The notes: a model not told the origin generated them from the sequence alone. 64,000 nt of DNA from Brachionus plicatilis (GCA_010279815.1 QEOQ01000710.1:388161-452160), one strand, 5' to 3'; shown: positions 9,352-21,310, numbered from the stretch's first letter. Numbers and translations are program-made.

Positions 9352-11049
9352 TTGATTACATATAATACTATTAAAAAATTTTTTTGCAAAGTAATAATAC
9401 TCTTTGTATTTTTTGATTTAAAAAAGAATTATTTTTTGGATATGTTAATGAATTTTTTAGACTTAGCACGAAAAATGAATTCTTCGATTATTAAAGCATT
9501 GGACAACATTAGGAATAATGAAAAAGAGTTATTTGAATTAATCAATGATTCCTTTAACCAATATTTGCAATTTTATAATAATAAGGTATATAAATAAATT
9601 TTAAGCATTGTTTAATCGTTAAATTTTAGGAGCACTTTTCAATCTATAAGTTCAAATCCCCTAATAATTTGAATCAATTAAATTGTGCAACTATCTTCAT
9701 CGAGGAATAACTTAAAAATACCGTTGAAGAGCATTCCGGAGAAGCTGAAAAAATGGAAAAAGCTTTTATTATCTCGAAAGAGAAATTTCTAAAAAAAAAA
9801 TCGCTTCCATTTCCACCAAAGCTTGAGCAAAAAAAAGATGAAATTTCTGATAGGTTTAGTTACACTCATAATATAGATGGTTTTAGAGAGAAAATAAAAA
9901 AATCATTAAGTAAATAATTGTTTTGATTTAAAAATTTTAAATAATTATTAATTATTGAAAAAAATAATATTCTAGATATGAGTCATAAAGAAGAACAAAC
10001 TGATCTGGAAAAAAATGGTTGCCTTTATTCACATATATTTCAAAAGAGACCGAAAAATTTTGCAAGTACAGTCATTAATGTCCCAGGTATATTTCAATCT
10101 AAAAAATAATGAAATAAAAACAAAAATTATTTATTTTTCATTTAAAGATTGTAAATTTGTCACTGAAAAAGGTTCCAAAGAGCTATTTTTCAAAACTTTT
10201 TGGAATCATCATTACCTGGGGTACCAAAAAATTATTATGATCTTTTATGGGTTTGGCAGGAGATATATAAGGATAATCATTATTTCGAAAGCATGATAAA
10301 AATAAATTCAGCTTTACTCGATAGAAATAGTGATTGGTTCAAAAACATTTGTGAAACAATATCTCCTGAAATGGCGAAAATTTACGCCATTTTTTGATAA
10401 TCTTCTACAAGATTCGCAAGAAATGGAAACAGAAAACTCATTTGAGAAAAATGATTTATTTTTTCCAAGTCTTTTTAATATCATAATAAAAAAACTGCAT
10501 CTTGTTCCTTTATGGTCTGGCCTATTGATAAATTAAGTTTTACCCGATAGAAATCGTCTATCAAATAAATAAGTTGAATCATGGTTTAAATTTTAAAAAA
10601 ATTCCATTCTAAAAGTAAATAAGCGAATTAGAGGTCAAAGACTTTTATATTGCAATGAATTGGCGACCCCATACTATTTCTATCTTTCTCATCTTCACGA
10701 AACTTTGTATGAGGATAAATTTTATGCATTTTTTGAATCTAAAGAAAAATTCTAATATAGTGAAAAGGATAAAGAAATGTGGGCTATGAGAGAAAATAAT
10801 AAAAAAGACGTTCAATACTTTACAAGAAGTTAAAGATTGGATTTTTACGAAAATAAAAAATTCAAGGATGAAATCGAAAAAGTTATTATAGAAAAAACTG
10901 ACTTAAGAATGGAGCTGTTTAACGTATTTAACGATCCGTTTTCTGAGGATTTTAAACGGAAAATATTGAAAGTAGTTACGGCATTAGATACAATTGGAAA
11001 TTTTTCAATCAAAAGCTTGGCTAAAGAAGTTAACTCAATGGAAGGTATA
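9352..11049 (+). pseudogene. Upstream exons of a decayed intron-containing, probably transposon-derived gene
   Basis: Several in-line segments are bounded by plausible GT/AG sites: 9430-9590, 9630-9912, 9976-10081, 10180-10397 and 10551-11044. The best stretch reads LSNK-stop-VESWFKF-stop-KN, then a region rich in aromatic and charged residues. In-frame TAA codons interrupt the same frame at least five times without obvious frameshifts. The VE-WF pattern reminds me of transposases linked to Ulp1 proteases, but that is memory of a family trend, not a proven match. Spacing and orientation suggest one gene with the Ulp1/RING exons that follow. Confidence 0.35.
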
Positions 11050-11097
11050 TCAACTTCATTAATTATTTTTAAATATATATTAAATGATATAATTTAG

Positions 11098-12039
11098 ATA
11101 AACAAGAAAAGAAAATAAATATCGACGATCTTTTCTACTACAAAGTCGGTGAATTTTATTTGAGATATTCTGAAGTTAAAGATCTTTTATTAAATCGATG
11201 GTCAAACGATAGCGTAATATTTTATTTTTTTTCTATTTGAATTTTTTCAATTTAATTTAAAGGTTCTAGAAACATATGGACTTTGCTTGGTAAAAAAATC
11301 TAAAAAAAAAATATCATCAATAAATTCTTTTCATGCTACTTCTATGTTTAATAATGGTTTTGAAAGGCTTGCCAATGAATATAAAGAAAAATTTTAAAAT
11401 TAAGCACTAATTTGAAAATTATTTTTAATTATTGATTAGTTTGAAAAGTTTGATGCTGCTTGTGGATTCATAAACGAAAAAAGAAATCATTGGATACTAA
11501 TGTTTATTGATTTGAATGCAAAAAAGTTTTATTTAATTGATCCCAAAAAAATTAAAAAAATTATAAAATATTAGACAAACATGGAAATACAACATATAAA
11601 CAATCAAAGTTATTTGAAGAATGATGGTAATTAAACTTTGAGAATGACATTTAATAATATTTTCTTAAATTAAATTTAAGTTTTTTTTGCCAAAAATTTC
11701 CATTTTTGAAAAAGCGCAAAAGGAAACTAGCTTTACCGGAACAATCATATCATATTGATTCTTCGAATTGGTGTTTTTGTGTGCGAAATTTTAAGCCGAC
11801 TTATAGAAGAAAACGATTTAATATTTAGAAATGACAATGATACTTTAGAGTTTATACGACTTGAAATCAATGTCAAAATTAGAAAATATTCCGAAAATAA
11901 TTTTTGTTCATTTTGTAGCTCTAAATTAACGGAATTAAATTTTTTAAAATCAAAAAGCTGTTTCCATAAATATCATATTAAATGTTTAGAAAATTATTTC
12001 TTCAATTTAAATAATTTCAAATGTCCTCTCTGTAAATAA
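11098..12039 (+). pseudogene. Ulp1/SENP-like (C48) cysteine peptidase with C-terminal RING-like finger, decayed
   Basis: Exons: 11098-11214 (W-SND), 11263-11397 (VLETYGLCLVKK), 11450-11575 and 11690-12039. NHWILMFIDLNAKKFYLIDP at 11485-11545 carries the peptidase HW and the D of the catalytic triad. At about 11757 the expected Asp-Cys-Gly-Val segment is broken: IDSSN sits in one frame and GVFVCEILSRLI in another, so the nucleophile Cys codon is lost. The tail has CSFCSSKL...CFHKYHIKC...CPLC, a RING-H2-like zinc pattern. The family removes or processes SUMO-like conjugates; many DNA transposons also encode such a protease. This copy looks inactive. Confidence 0.55.
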
Positions 12040-12879
12040 AGTTTAATTTACTGTTTTTTTGGTTTTAGGTTTAAAAACTCTAATAAAAATCATATAATCA
12101 TATTTAAAATTTTATTTATAAAAAGAACGAGCTTTTTGCGAAGCTCTGTAATTTAAATTTTGAAAATCTTACTATAGATAAATTTGATAATAATAATTAC
12201 AAATTTCATTATTGAAATTTGTAATTATTATTATGCTCTACTAAAACAATAATGCTGTCTAAGAATTAACACAAATTTCCAAAAGACTTTAATTCAGTTT
12301 TTAATTAAGCTGCCTTATCAGACTTGCCATTTAAATTCTATAAAATGTTACTAAAAATTAGAAATTAATTCAATTTATTTAAAAAAAATATTTAAAATAA
12401 AAAAATAGTAAAAAAGGGGTGAAAAGGTTTTTTTATGGATCAATTTTTTGAATTTCCCTAGCATTGGAATTATCTCTTAAATTGTCAGCGAGTTAAGATA
12501 TTGGAACCAAGGTTAAATCTTATATGTAGTGACTTTTTAATTTAGCTTTAAATAAGTTATTTTCATTTTTAAAAATATTTGCCATCAACTCTTTTTTTAG
12601 AAATTCAAAGTTTTTTATTGATTGAAATATTATTATGTTCAACAAATATTTTTTAAAAAAAAAATTTCATATTTTTAAAGTGCTCTTGTAAAAATTCAAA
12701 GTTCTTTCCTAATCGAATTTTTAAATCAACGCTATGAAATTTTTTTAGACTCAGAGGAAACATTGAACTTGAAAAGAATTAAAAATAAAATTTAAAGAAT
12801 TTTTAAAGATTTGGATAATAAAACTTAAATTTTTTAAAGCTAAAACAATCTCTTGACCATGTATTACAAAAGTGAAAAA
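12040..12879. other. AT-rich spacer, one hairpin
   Basis: At 12185-12232 an imperfect palindrome (aataataattacaaatttca and its complement) could form a hairpin. No gene seen. Confidence 0.35.
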
Positions 12880-13950
12880 CAGTCAATAACCGGTTATCGG
12901 TTATTTTCCATTATCCGGAATCAATTTTCAGACCAGCACTTTTTGATTTTTTTTATGAACTCTTTAACTTCCTACTTTTTAGGCTTTGAGCTAATTAGAA
13001 CAGCATTGCTTCCGTATTACTTCCTGTTAAACCTTAATATATAAACATAAACGATGTGAGTCATTCTTCTGGATAATTGTGCCTGCCATCCAGATGTACT
13101 GGTCTCCAAAAACCAAAACATAAAGGTTGTAATGCTTCCTCCAAACACAACATCCATCATTCAGCCACAAGACCAAGGAATAATCGCCTCGGTAAAAAAG
13201 CGTTTCAAAGCAGAAGTTCTCAAAATGTACTTTCAATCCTACCTAGTAAATCAACCAGATAGTAATCCACTTCAAACATTCTACAACAAATACACGATAA
13301 AGGATGTCATCTTTGTCTTAGCGTCTGTTTGGAAGTCAACTCCCACAACGACATTAAAACGAGCTTGGCACAAGTTAAATATAAACGTCGAAGTTACTGA
13401 TATTGTTCCTGAGCCGACTTTGCCATATCAAAACGTTATTCCGAGACACGAGATTGAGAGCTGGCTGCAGACCGAAGAAGGCGATGAGGGTTTCGAATTA
13501 ATGGACAGCGCAGGCATTATTGAACGAGTCAGAAACCCAGATAGGATTGTGGTCAGATGAGATGAAAGAGGACGAAGCCGATGGAGAACCGCCCGTTACA
13601 GCAGGTGACTTTAAGAAGGCCGTAATATTGTGCACACAACTCTCAGACTTGATTCACAAGATTGGAGGAAGTGAACAAGTACAGGCCCTGTTTGATCTTC
13701 AAGTTTTCCTTCGCAACAGACAGTTTGAAGCTAGGACCTACAAATCAACAATCAGCTTTTAATATTTATTGGTGATATTGTTGTTTTTATTCGTTAATTG
13801 TTTCTTTGTTCTAAATAAACACTCAAAATCAATTATCACTGTGTTTACCCCTCTTTTCGTTAGCAAATCGTGTTATCCGGAAAATTTATTATCAGGAGGA
13901 TTTTGAAAAAAAAAACTCGAATCTCATTCCGGATAGCCGGTTATTGACTG
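12880..13950 (+). mobile_element. Tigger/pogo-family DNA transposon with internal deletion
   Basis: Ends CAGTCAATAACCGG at 12880 and CAGTCAATAACCGG read inward from 13950 are identical over 14 bp. TA follows on the right and AA precedes on the left, so one side of the TA target is mutated. The interior holds the 3' two thirds of a pogo/Tigger transposase; the DNA-binding half is missing. Confidence 0.8.
13060..13762 (+). pseudogene. Tigger/pogo DDE transposase, 5'-deleted and frameshifted
   Basis: The frame starts at 13060, right after TGA, with VILLDNCACHPD (second catalytic Asp). It continues LPPNTTSIIQPQDQG with the third catalytic Asp. These are the diagnostic DDE_1 motifs. The first Asp and the helix-turn-helix domains are absent. 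The frame ends at 13560. The C-terminal segment (13560-13762, ending TISF) is in another frame, so there is a frameshift around 13520-13560. Codon use is more GC-rich than the surroundings, as expected for a mobile gene from a different or less decayed source. Confidence 0.85.
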
Positions 13951-13996
13951 TATTATTACATGAAATGGAAAAAAATTCACTAATTTTATATTTATA

Positions 13997-14798
13997 TTAA
14001 TCTTTTAAAAAAAAAAAATTCTCAAAGCTTGTTAATCACAAATACTATTCTCCATACATTCATCACCCAAATTTAATATTACTCCGAAGTGCTTTCTATT
14101 TAAATTAACAAATAAGACTTGAGACTAAAATAAATGAAATGAGCGACAAGGCAATACCAGTAAAGGTAGCACTGCGCATTCTGCCGCTAAATCAGCGCGA
14201 AAAAAACGACGCATGCTCAGAATGTCTGCGCACAATTTCCAACGAGCCTCAAATAATAATCGGCAAGGACAAGCCGTTCACATACGATTATGTATTTGGC
14301 CAGAATACCCCTCAAATAGACATTTACGAAGCGTCCGTGCAGCCACTTCTAGACGCTCTATTCAACGGATACAATGCCACAGTTTTGGCATATGGACAAA
14401 CGGGCAGTGGCAAAACGTTTACAATGGGCTCGGGCTACGCCGCGCTCTCGTCAACCATGGCCAGTGTGTCCAACGTCGACATCCAAACCAGGTCAATTCT
14501 CAACTTGAACGATCTGGACGAAGTCGGAGTCATTCCACGCGTCCTAAACCACCTGTTCACGCGCATTGTCGACGAACAAAACTCAAACAAGGACCTGAAG
14601 TTCAGCGTCAAAGTCTCATTTGTGGAGGTCTACAATGAGGAGATCAAGGACTTGTTCAGTTTGAAGGGAACACAAGAAACTTTGAACATTAGAGAAGAGA
14701 ACAACACGATCCGAGTGATGAATTTGTCTGAAATCGAAGTAAAAAACTCGATCACCACAATTCAGTTGCTCGAGCGAGGCTCTAAGGGACGAGTTGTC
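13997..14798 (+). repeat. Left arm of an 802-bp inverted repeat (kinesin motor 5' part plus flank)
   Basis: Matches 15294-16095 in reverse complement, including about 140 bp of AT-rich non-coding flank upstream of the ATG. I found no mismatch when comparing both arms by eye, and the two encoded peptides are identical. Confidence 0.85.
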
Positions 14799-14810
14799 TT
14801 AAATAAATAA
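14139..14810 (+). pseudogene. Kinesin-4-like motor fragment (left arm copy), truncated
   Basis: The N-terminal half of a kinesin motor: VALRILPLN (start of motor), FTYDYVFGQNTPQ, and the P-loop AYGQTGSGKTFTMGSG at about residues 83-98, then VSFVEVYNEEIKDLF. It stops being kinesin at 14798 and picks up four non-kinesin residues before TAA. No switch I, switch II or stalk. This is the repeated arm only; the longer copy is on the minus strand. Confidence 0.85.
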
Positions 14811-14833
14811 AATAGTAAAATTAAATAAAAAGC

Positions 14834-15953
14834 CTACACTTTATGTGGAGTTGGATGCACTCCGGTGCCGCCAGACAAATGGTAAATATGAGCCTTGAGC
14901 TCTTGGACCTGCTGTCTCAGGCTGTTCAGCTCAGCCATCTGAAGATCAATGTTTACAATGGGCTTGTTTTTAATTTTTCTAGCCCTGTCCGCATATCTCA
15001 GCGTGTTCAAGCTCTCCTCCATATTTGAATCAGCCGGACTAACACACGCTATCATGACAGTATGAGAATTTCCGCCCAAACTGTCCTGTAACAACCTGGT
15101 CAATTTACTCTCTCTATACGGCACATGCTTGGCCTTATTGCCGGATTTTCTTCTCCCAGCACACTGATCACATTGCCGAGCGCCAACAGACAGAAGTTTA
15201 TGCTGATTCCCTTTTTTAGAAAAATTCCCTCCGCCTTCGTCTTGCTCTGTCTCTCCGAGCCGGCCAAGTCGGGTCATTCATAGCTGTGCCTCCGACAACT
15301 CGTCCCTTAGAGCCTCGCTCGAGCAACTGAATTGTGGTGATCGAGTTTTTTACTTCGATTTCAGACAAATTCATCACTCGGATCGTGTTGTTCTCTTCTC
15401 TAATGTTCAAAGTTTCTTGTGTTCCCTTCAAACTGAACAAGTCCTTGATCTCCTCATTGTAGACCTCCACAAATGAGACTTTGACGCTGAACTTCAGGTC
15501 CTTGTTTGAGTTTTGTTCGTCGACAATGCGCGTGAACAGGTGGTTTAGGACGCGTGGAATGACTCCGACTTCGTCCAGATCGTTCAAGTTGAGAATTGAC
15601 CTGGTTTGGATGTCGACGTTGGACACACTGGCCATGGTTGACGAGAGCGCGGCGTAGCCCGAGCCCATTGTAAACGTTTTGCCACTGCCCGTTTGTCCAT
15701 ATGCCAAAACTGTGGCATTGTATCCGTTGAATAGAGCGTCTAGAAGTGGCTGCACGGACGCTTCGTAAATGTCTATTTGAGGGGTATTCTGGCCAAATAC
15801 ATAATCGTATGTGAACGGCTTGTCCTTGCCGATTATTATTTGAGGCTCGTTGGAAATTGTGCGCAGACATTCTGAGCATGCGTCGTTTTTTTCGCGCTGA
15901 TTTAGCGGCAGAATGCGCAGTGCTACCTTTACTGGTATTGCCTTGTCGCTCAT
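14834..15953 (-). pseudogene. Kinesin-4 (KIF4/KIF21-like) motor domain, internally deleted and frameshifted
   Basis: The minus-strand copy runs from MSDKAIPV at 15953 to the stop at 14834. Present: P-loop GQTGSGKT, VEVYNEEI, GTAMND, then directly the DLAGSERQ switch II sequence in another frame, [15 protein letters not shown], and [20 protein letters not shown], then the [10 protein letters not shown] neck. The SSRSH switch I block and about 30 neighbours are missing between GTAMND and DLAGSER. At least two frame changes occur (near 15276 and in the 15130-15160 region). Seems intronless and much more GC-rich than the flanks, as in a retrocopy of a conserved chromosome or ciliary kinesin gene. 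The stalk is absent. Non-functional as a motor. Confidence 0.85.
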
Positions 15954-16095
15954 TTCATTTATTTTAGTCTCAAGTCTTATTTGTTAATTTAAATAGAAAG
16001 CACTTCGGAGTAATATTAAATTTGGGTGATGAATGTATGGAGAATAGTATTTGTGATTAACAAGCTTTGAGAATTTTTTTTTTTTAAAAGATTAA
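15294..16095 (-). repeat. Right arm of the 802-bp inverted repeat
   Basis: Mirror copy of 13997-14798. Arms are separated by 495 bp that holds the remaining 3' part of the minus-strand kinesin. Confidence 0.85.
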
Positions 16096-17016
16096 AGTAA
16101 AGCGCCAATATTTGAAAGTTTGTCTTGTGAATTCTGCTCTAGATAACGTACGTAATTGAAATAGACATATTTTTTGTCTTATTATTTTTTTTTTTTTTAA
16201 ATAAATCATTTTTTTTTGTTTGTCTTGTTATTAAATAGCATAGTTATTTAAACGTTTTAAGTCCAAAATTAAAGACAGACTCATTTAAATTAAAAAATAG
16301 TTCAACTACGGACTTTTTTTATTAAAGTTAATTTAGCAGAGTTAAAATTTTTAAAATTTTTTTCAGAATTTTAATTTAAAATTATTTTATTTTATTTGAA
16401 AAACAATTTATGAGTTGGACTTCAGGGCAGTTTCGAGCAGTTTAATCCCTCTTTTCAGCCCTCTTATTAGTAAATTGTTTATTAGAAAGGTTAGGATGTT
16501 TTTGAGAGCGTATGACATAATATCGAAAATTAAATAGAAAAAAATGATACGATAAAGAAAATATCAAAATCTTATATAAGACTTGCAGACCACAATTTGT
16601 ATTTTATACTTAGTTTTTATACTTAATCTTTTATTTTTAGCTTAAAAATAAAATTAAATTAAAGCTTAGTAAATAAAATTAAATTAAAGTTATGATTTAA
16701 TTGAATTAGTGTTTTTTTATCTTTCTTTTTATATTTTTTTATTTTTTGTATTCTTTTTCTGAAATGAATATTATTAACTGAATTAGTTAATTGTTTATTT
16801 ATTTTGTTATTTTTTTACTAAATTAGTGAAGATTTTTACTGGATTTGTGAAGGCATATAATTAATTGAACTAGTTAAAATGATGAATTTTACTAGATATT
16901 TTATTAAAACACTAGATAAAAAGATAAACGACTATCTATTTAGATGTTTTATTAGATAAAAAATAAAAATACAAGATATAAAAATGAAAAAAATGGAAAA
17001 AAAATTTGAAATAAAA
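16096..17016. other. AT-rich spacer, nothing recognised
   Basis: Repeated short motifs such as TTAACTAGATAAA and long A/T runs; no frame above noise. Confidence 0.4.
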
Positions 17017-17355
17017 TTTAATTAAATTAAGGCTAATTAATTCTTCTTCTTTTACTATTAAATACTTGCACGTTTTCAAGTAATTAAAAGTAAATTTAAC
17101 TGTCCATTTAACTGAGTCTAGTTGGTTGATATAATCAATCGCCTCTTTAAGGCTTTGACACTGGACTTGGAGCTCATAATCTTTGTTTTTCTTTGGTTTT
17201 TTTCTTTTCGCATTTTGATTTTCAACTTAAGCTTGAGCTTGATTTGAAGTACAAGGTAGCGTTACTTGTAGATTTTCCCTTTGAACTATCTCGTAAGTCT
17301 CGGTGGTAGTAGCCTCGGTGTTTAAAACTGAATCCAAAATTTTATTATATAGTGT
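17017..17355 (-). pseudogene. Unassigned coding remnant, possibly MULE-associated
   Basis: A minus-strand frame reads ILDSVLNTEATTTETYEIV, then Gln-rich sequence, a TAA, a Lys-rich patch and DYELQVQCQSLKEAIDYINQ, then W-TVKF and YLKTCKYLIV. The pattern of an F/C-E-A followed by W and a C-K-Y segment resembles short N-terminal domains found on some Mutator-like proteins, but the match is weak. One in-frame TAA falls in a Gln-Ala-Gln-Ala context. Confidence 0.25.
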
Positions 17356-17895
17356 CCATTTTATCTGATGAATTAATCTTAATTTATATCAATTAATTAT
17401 TTTATATAGTAAATTCTCTTTATTTCAGCATTGTGAACTTCACAATGCTTTTATTTCTATTGATTATTTTTATTTTTTTGGAGTTAATTTTTTTATCTAG
17501 TTATTTTTTTATTTTTTTATAATCAATGATAAATTGATTATATAGTAGAAATAATTTTTTGTATCTAGTAGATTCATCATTTTATCTAGTACCAATTAAT
17601 ATTTTGCGGATTTGTGGATAGATATTATTTAGGCTCGAAGTTTTCCCAAAGAAAAGATAATAAAATAATTAAATAAAAATTAATATATTAATAAATAAAT
17701 TAAAATTATTCTTTTTACTTATGATACAGAATTTCAAAAAAATTTAGACACCCTTGAAGTGTCCACTGTAAGTGCATGATGACTAATGTTTGATATTTTA
17801 CATTTAGGTGCAGATCCTAAATGTAATTACATCAAGTAACATTTTGCAAAGTAACAGTAACATTCAAAAAAAAGAAAATAGAGCTGTATTTGAAA

Positions 17896-18270
17896 ATGGA
17901 TGAACAATCAGTACAACCATTCGACGTAAACAACGAGGATGATATTAGCCAGAGATGGATCACTAGACTTGAAAAGCTAATGTCAATAAAAAAGTAAAAC
18001 TCGATTACCTTTTCTTTTTTGGCCGTATTGGAGTAAAATAAGATTATGAAGTCATAAAGACTAAGCTAAATGCACATTTTAAGTCAAAGTTAAACGTCAA
18101 ACTGAATACACTTCACTTCAGGGACATCTACCAACATCAAGGTGCACCTTTTGAAGAGTTTTTAAAGAGACTTAAAGAAAAAGCTAAGCTTTATGCATTT
18201 ACTGACCCTAACACTGAAATAGCGATCCAAATAATTCACGGATGTCAATCAAACGCATATAAGTATACTT
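17896..18270 (+). pseudogene. Ty3/Gypsy gag fragment
   Basis: ATG at 17896 begins MDEQSVQPFDVNNEDDISQR, stops at TAA near 17994, then gag-like sequence resumes in a different frame. That second part includes HQGAPFEEFLKRLKEKAKLY and IAIQIIHGCQS. The pattern F-EF--RL---A--C/Y-F then I---I--G is the conserved core of Gypsy gag. No pol follows, so it is a truncated copy. Confidence 0.6.
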
Positions 18271-18618
18271 TTTACATGTTTATTTTAGCAGTATATTTTT
18301 AACATGGAAGCTTTTATTTATCTTTGAAAATAAAATTTGCTTGAGATCAAATTTTCATTTTTAAAATTTACAAATTTAAGTAAGTTGATATATAAATTAA
18401 AAAAATAATGTGAATCCACTTTCTAAAATCTTTAAAAATTTTATCAAAAAGTAATGTTTTATTGAAAAAATTATAAATCAAATAAAAATATTTCAAAAAT
18501 GATTTTGATCAATAATATTTGACTTTTAAAAAGATTGATGAATGATATTACTTAAAATCTTTAATTTTCTTATTTCGGTTTTGTAAATTTAGCACTAGAA
18601 ACACAAAAATTTCAAACT

Positions 18619-19042
18619 ACTAGAAGCACCAAAACGAGTCATTCTGAATCGTTATTAAAATTAAGGAATAGATCATATATTTTATGTTCAAATTTATTTA
18701 AATTATTAAATTATTAAATTAATTGAATAAAAATAGTAAATTAATAAATTTTAGTCTTTTCTTAGGCCTTATAAAATATCCATGGTCAATCACACTTTTT
18801 ACAAATACTCTCTATTTCTTTTGTACAATATCCATACCCTGCTTTTGTACATTTTGAACAAAAATTTGTCGCTTTATAATTACCACATAAACGAATTTGA
18901 ACAAATTTTTTTATTTTAATTTAGAAAGTTATTCTTATTTTTATGCTGAAAAAAAATATTATGCTCAAATAGCAAAAATTGACTTTGATATTAGCGCCCA
19001 AAAATAGTAAAAGAGTCATTTTGACTCGTTGGTGCTTCTAGT
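18619..19042. mobile_element. MITE-like element with CTAGAAGCACC ends
   Basis: CTAGAAGCACCAAAACGAGTC at 18620 and its complement (GACTCGTTGGTGCTTCTAG at 19023-19041) form terminal inverted repeats around AT-rich sequence with no gene. No clear target duplication was found, so the superfamily is open. Confidence 0.5.
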
Positions 19043-20439
19043 GATAAGTACGAAAGAATTGAGAGTAATTTCATTTCTTACTATTATTATTAATTTTAAT
19101 ACTTTTGTAGAGAATTTCACAAAACTTTTGATTCAAATTTCTTATTAGCTTTTTAGAAATGAAAATTATTGCATTATTGTAATCCAAAAAATATTTGCTT
19201 TATAAAATAAATATATTTTTGAACAATTTTTTTTGAGTTTTAAATTACAAAAACAAACATTTTACATTCTTTAATTAATTTTTAATTAAAAAAAAAATTA
19301 ATTCGTTTAAAACCGTATATTTTGTATATCATATTACTATATTTACAAGCAGTCGTCTTTCAATCTTATGTATTTCTATTTTTGTATAATAGTCAAAAAG
19401 CTATGTACACAGTTATGTGTTGAGAGACTATATAAAATAATATTGATCAATACATTCAAGGAAAAACTCATTTTTTAACTCTTTTAAAGGTAATTTTCAA
19501 AATAATCAATTTTGGTAAAATTAATAGGGTATATTTAGAAAAATAAAAATTACAATGGGTAAACTTTATTTTTGCTTCAATTCTTGAAAGCCCATTAAAA
19601 TTACAAGTTTAGACATAATATTTATTTAAAATTTAAAAATTATGTTATCGATCTTTTGGCCATTCGATTAACTACTTGTCAACAAAATCAAGAAATTCTA
19701 ATTCATACATTTTTCTACTTTTTTTTTGGTTGTCCCTAAAAGGCGGAATGCGGAATGCGGAAAACGGAATTCCGCAGGCCAAATTCCGCTGAAATTTTTC
19801 TAAAAAATTCCGCAAAATTACCTACTAAAAAGCGGAAATTCCGCTTTTTAGTAGATTTTTAAATTCCAGCGGAATTTGTCTTGCGGAATAAAAAAAATTT
19901 AAAATAAATTTGTTAAAATGTTAATAAAGTAATTTGAATTTTGAAAATGTTCTATAATTTCTGAAATATTGCACAAAAATCTAAAAATATGAAAATGTAA
20001 AAATGTAAAATTATTTTCATTTTGCTGTTTTTTTTACTTTTATTATTGCACCATTTTTAGGTAAATTTTCTTAAAAATGGTAAATTCTAGGTGAATTATC
20101 AAATGATAGAAAAACAAACATATAGAAATTTAAATTGACATAATTTTTTTTGAGTGTTTTATTTTTTACAATTGTTTTATTTGACTCGAAGTGAGAGTCA
20201 AAATATATATTTTAGAACTAAATTAAGCTATTAAATTATTATTTTAAATACGGAAAATGATTCGACTCTTATAACTAAATTAATATCAAAAAAAAATTTT
20301 AAAGCTTTAAATTTAAATTTGACCAAACAAATCAAAAAAACAAAAGAAGTAAACAATTTTCATAACTTAGTTGAACAAATTTGTACAAAATCTGTTAAAA
20401 CGACTTTATATTCTATAATTTTTTTCTTTATCTTAAGGG

Positions 20440-20830
20440 ATTTAATCATGACTCTTTTATTAATGAACAAGTTAATCAACGAGAAGCAGCATGCCAGGCA
20501 AAACATGTACCACAAATCTAATTGAGTTTGTTAACAAAGTAACTAATAAGGTCGAAAATGGAAACTTAATCGATGTCATTTACACTGACTTCTCTTAGGC
20601 GTTTGATAAGTCTCGCATAGGAAACTTTTAAGAAAATTAAGAGCATATGGTTTTGTAAATGAACCATATGAATGGATTAAATCCTGTCTTCTTGACAGGA
20701 AGCAAAGAGTAGTTCTTTGTGATGCTGAACTGCAAAGTGTTGTCAACTCAAAGACAGTTAATGGCTTTAAAGAGGGTATCGACAGAGAAGTGATTGATAT
20801 TGAAAAAAGAATGAAACGAAAGACTTCCAC
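20440..20830 (+). pseudogene. Non-LTR reverse transcriptase, 5' half, decayed
   Basis: Reads PGKTCTTNLIEFVNKVTNKV, then DVIYTDFS-stop-AFDKS and YGFVNEPYEWIKSCLLDRKQ RVV. The TDF-AFD motif is the first catalytic Asp block of Jockey/CR1-type RT. TAG follows TDFS. Non-functional. Confidence 0.7.
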
Positions 20831-21240
20831 AGCTCATATATAGAGCTAAATGCTGGAAGGAGTTAGTATAGATTTCTATACTAACTGCTAAGATAATGAA
20901 GCAAGACTTTTCACAAGATATTTTCATCTTCCACTTAAAGAGCCATTTATCTAATTCGTCTGAGTATTTGTTTATCTTATTTTCTAGGTTTCCTTTTTTC
21001 TTAAAAATGTAGAATGTGACCAAGTCGTCAGCAAAAAGAAGAGAGTATTCACTATCAGTTTTATTTCTTTTAGGTATATCATTGATAAAAATACTAAAAA
21101 ATAATGGACTAATTACTGAGCCTTGAGAACACCTGCTCTAATATGGTATTCATAACTTATATGACCATTTACATTTACTTCAAATGTTCTTGAGTCTAAG
21201 AATGAATTTACTCAGTGTATTGGGTAAGGAGGAAGGTTCG
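20775..21240 (-). pseudogene. Non-LTR reverse transcriptase, 3' half, inverted
   Basis: The minus strand reads QGSVISPLFFSIFINDIP, then YSLLFADDLVTF with the catalytic FADD, then KINKYSDELDKWLFKWKMKI and a C-K-F block. This is the part missing from the adjacent plus-strand half, so the two may come from one element by inversion or from two insertions. Confidence 0.7.
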
Positions 21241-21256
21241 TTTTTATTAGTTAATA

Positions 21257-21310
21257 ACAGAGTTGTTTAAAAGTCACAAAAAAAAGTCCAAGTCCAGACT
21301 TTTTTTTTTT
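21257..21310 (+). mobile_element. hAT MITE terminal fragment
   Basis: CAGAGTTGTTTAAAAGTCAC followed by AAGTCCAAGTCC, matching the left end of the intact element at 53708-53961. The rest is lost. Confidence 0.5.

Noticed and set aside
14213..14638. Second 141-codon frame overlapping the kinesin motor on each arm
   Set aside because: It is an out-of-frame shadow of the motor sequence; the GC-rich codons leave the other frame open by chance.
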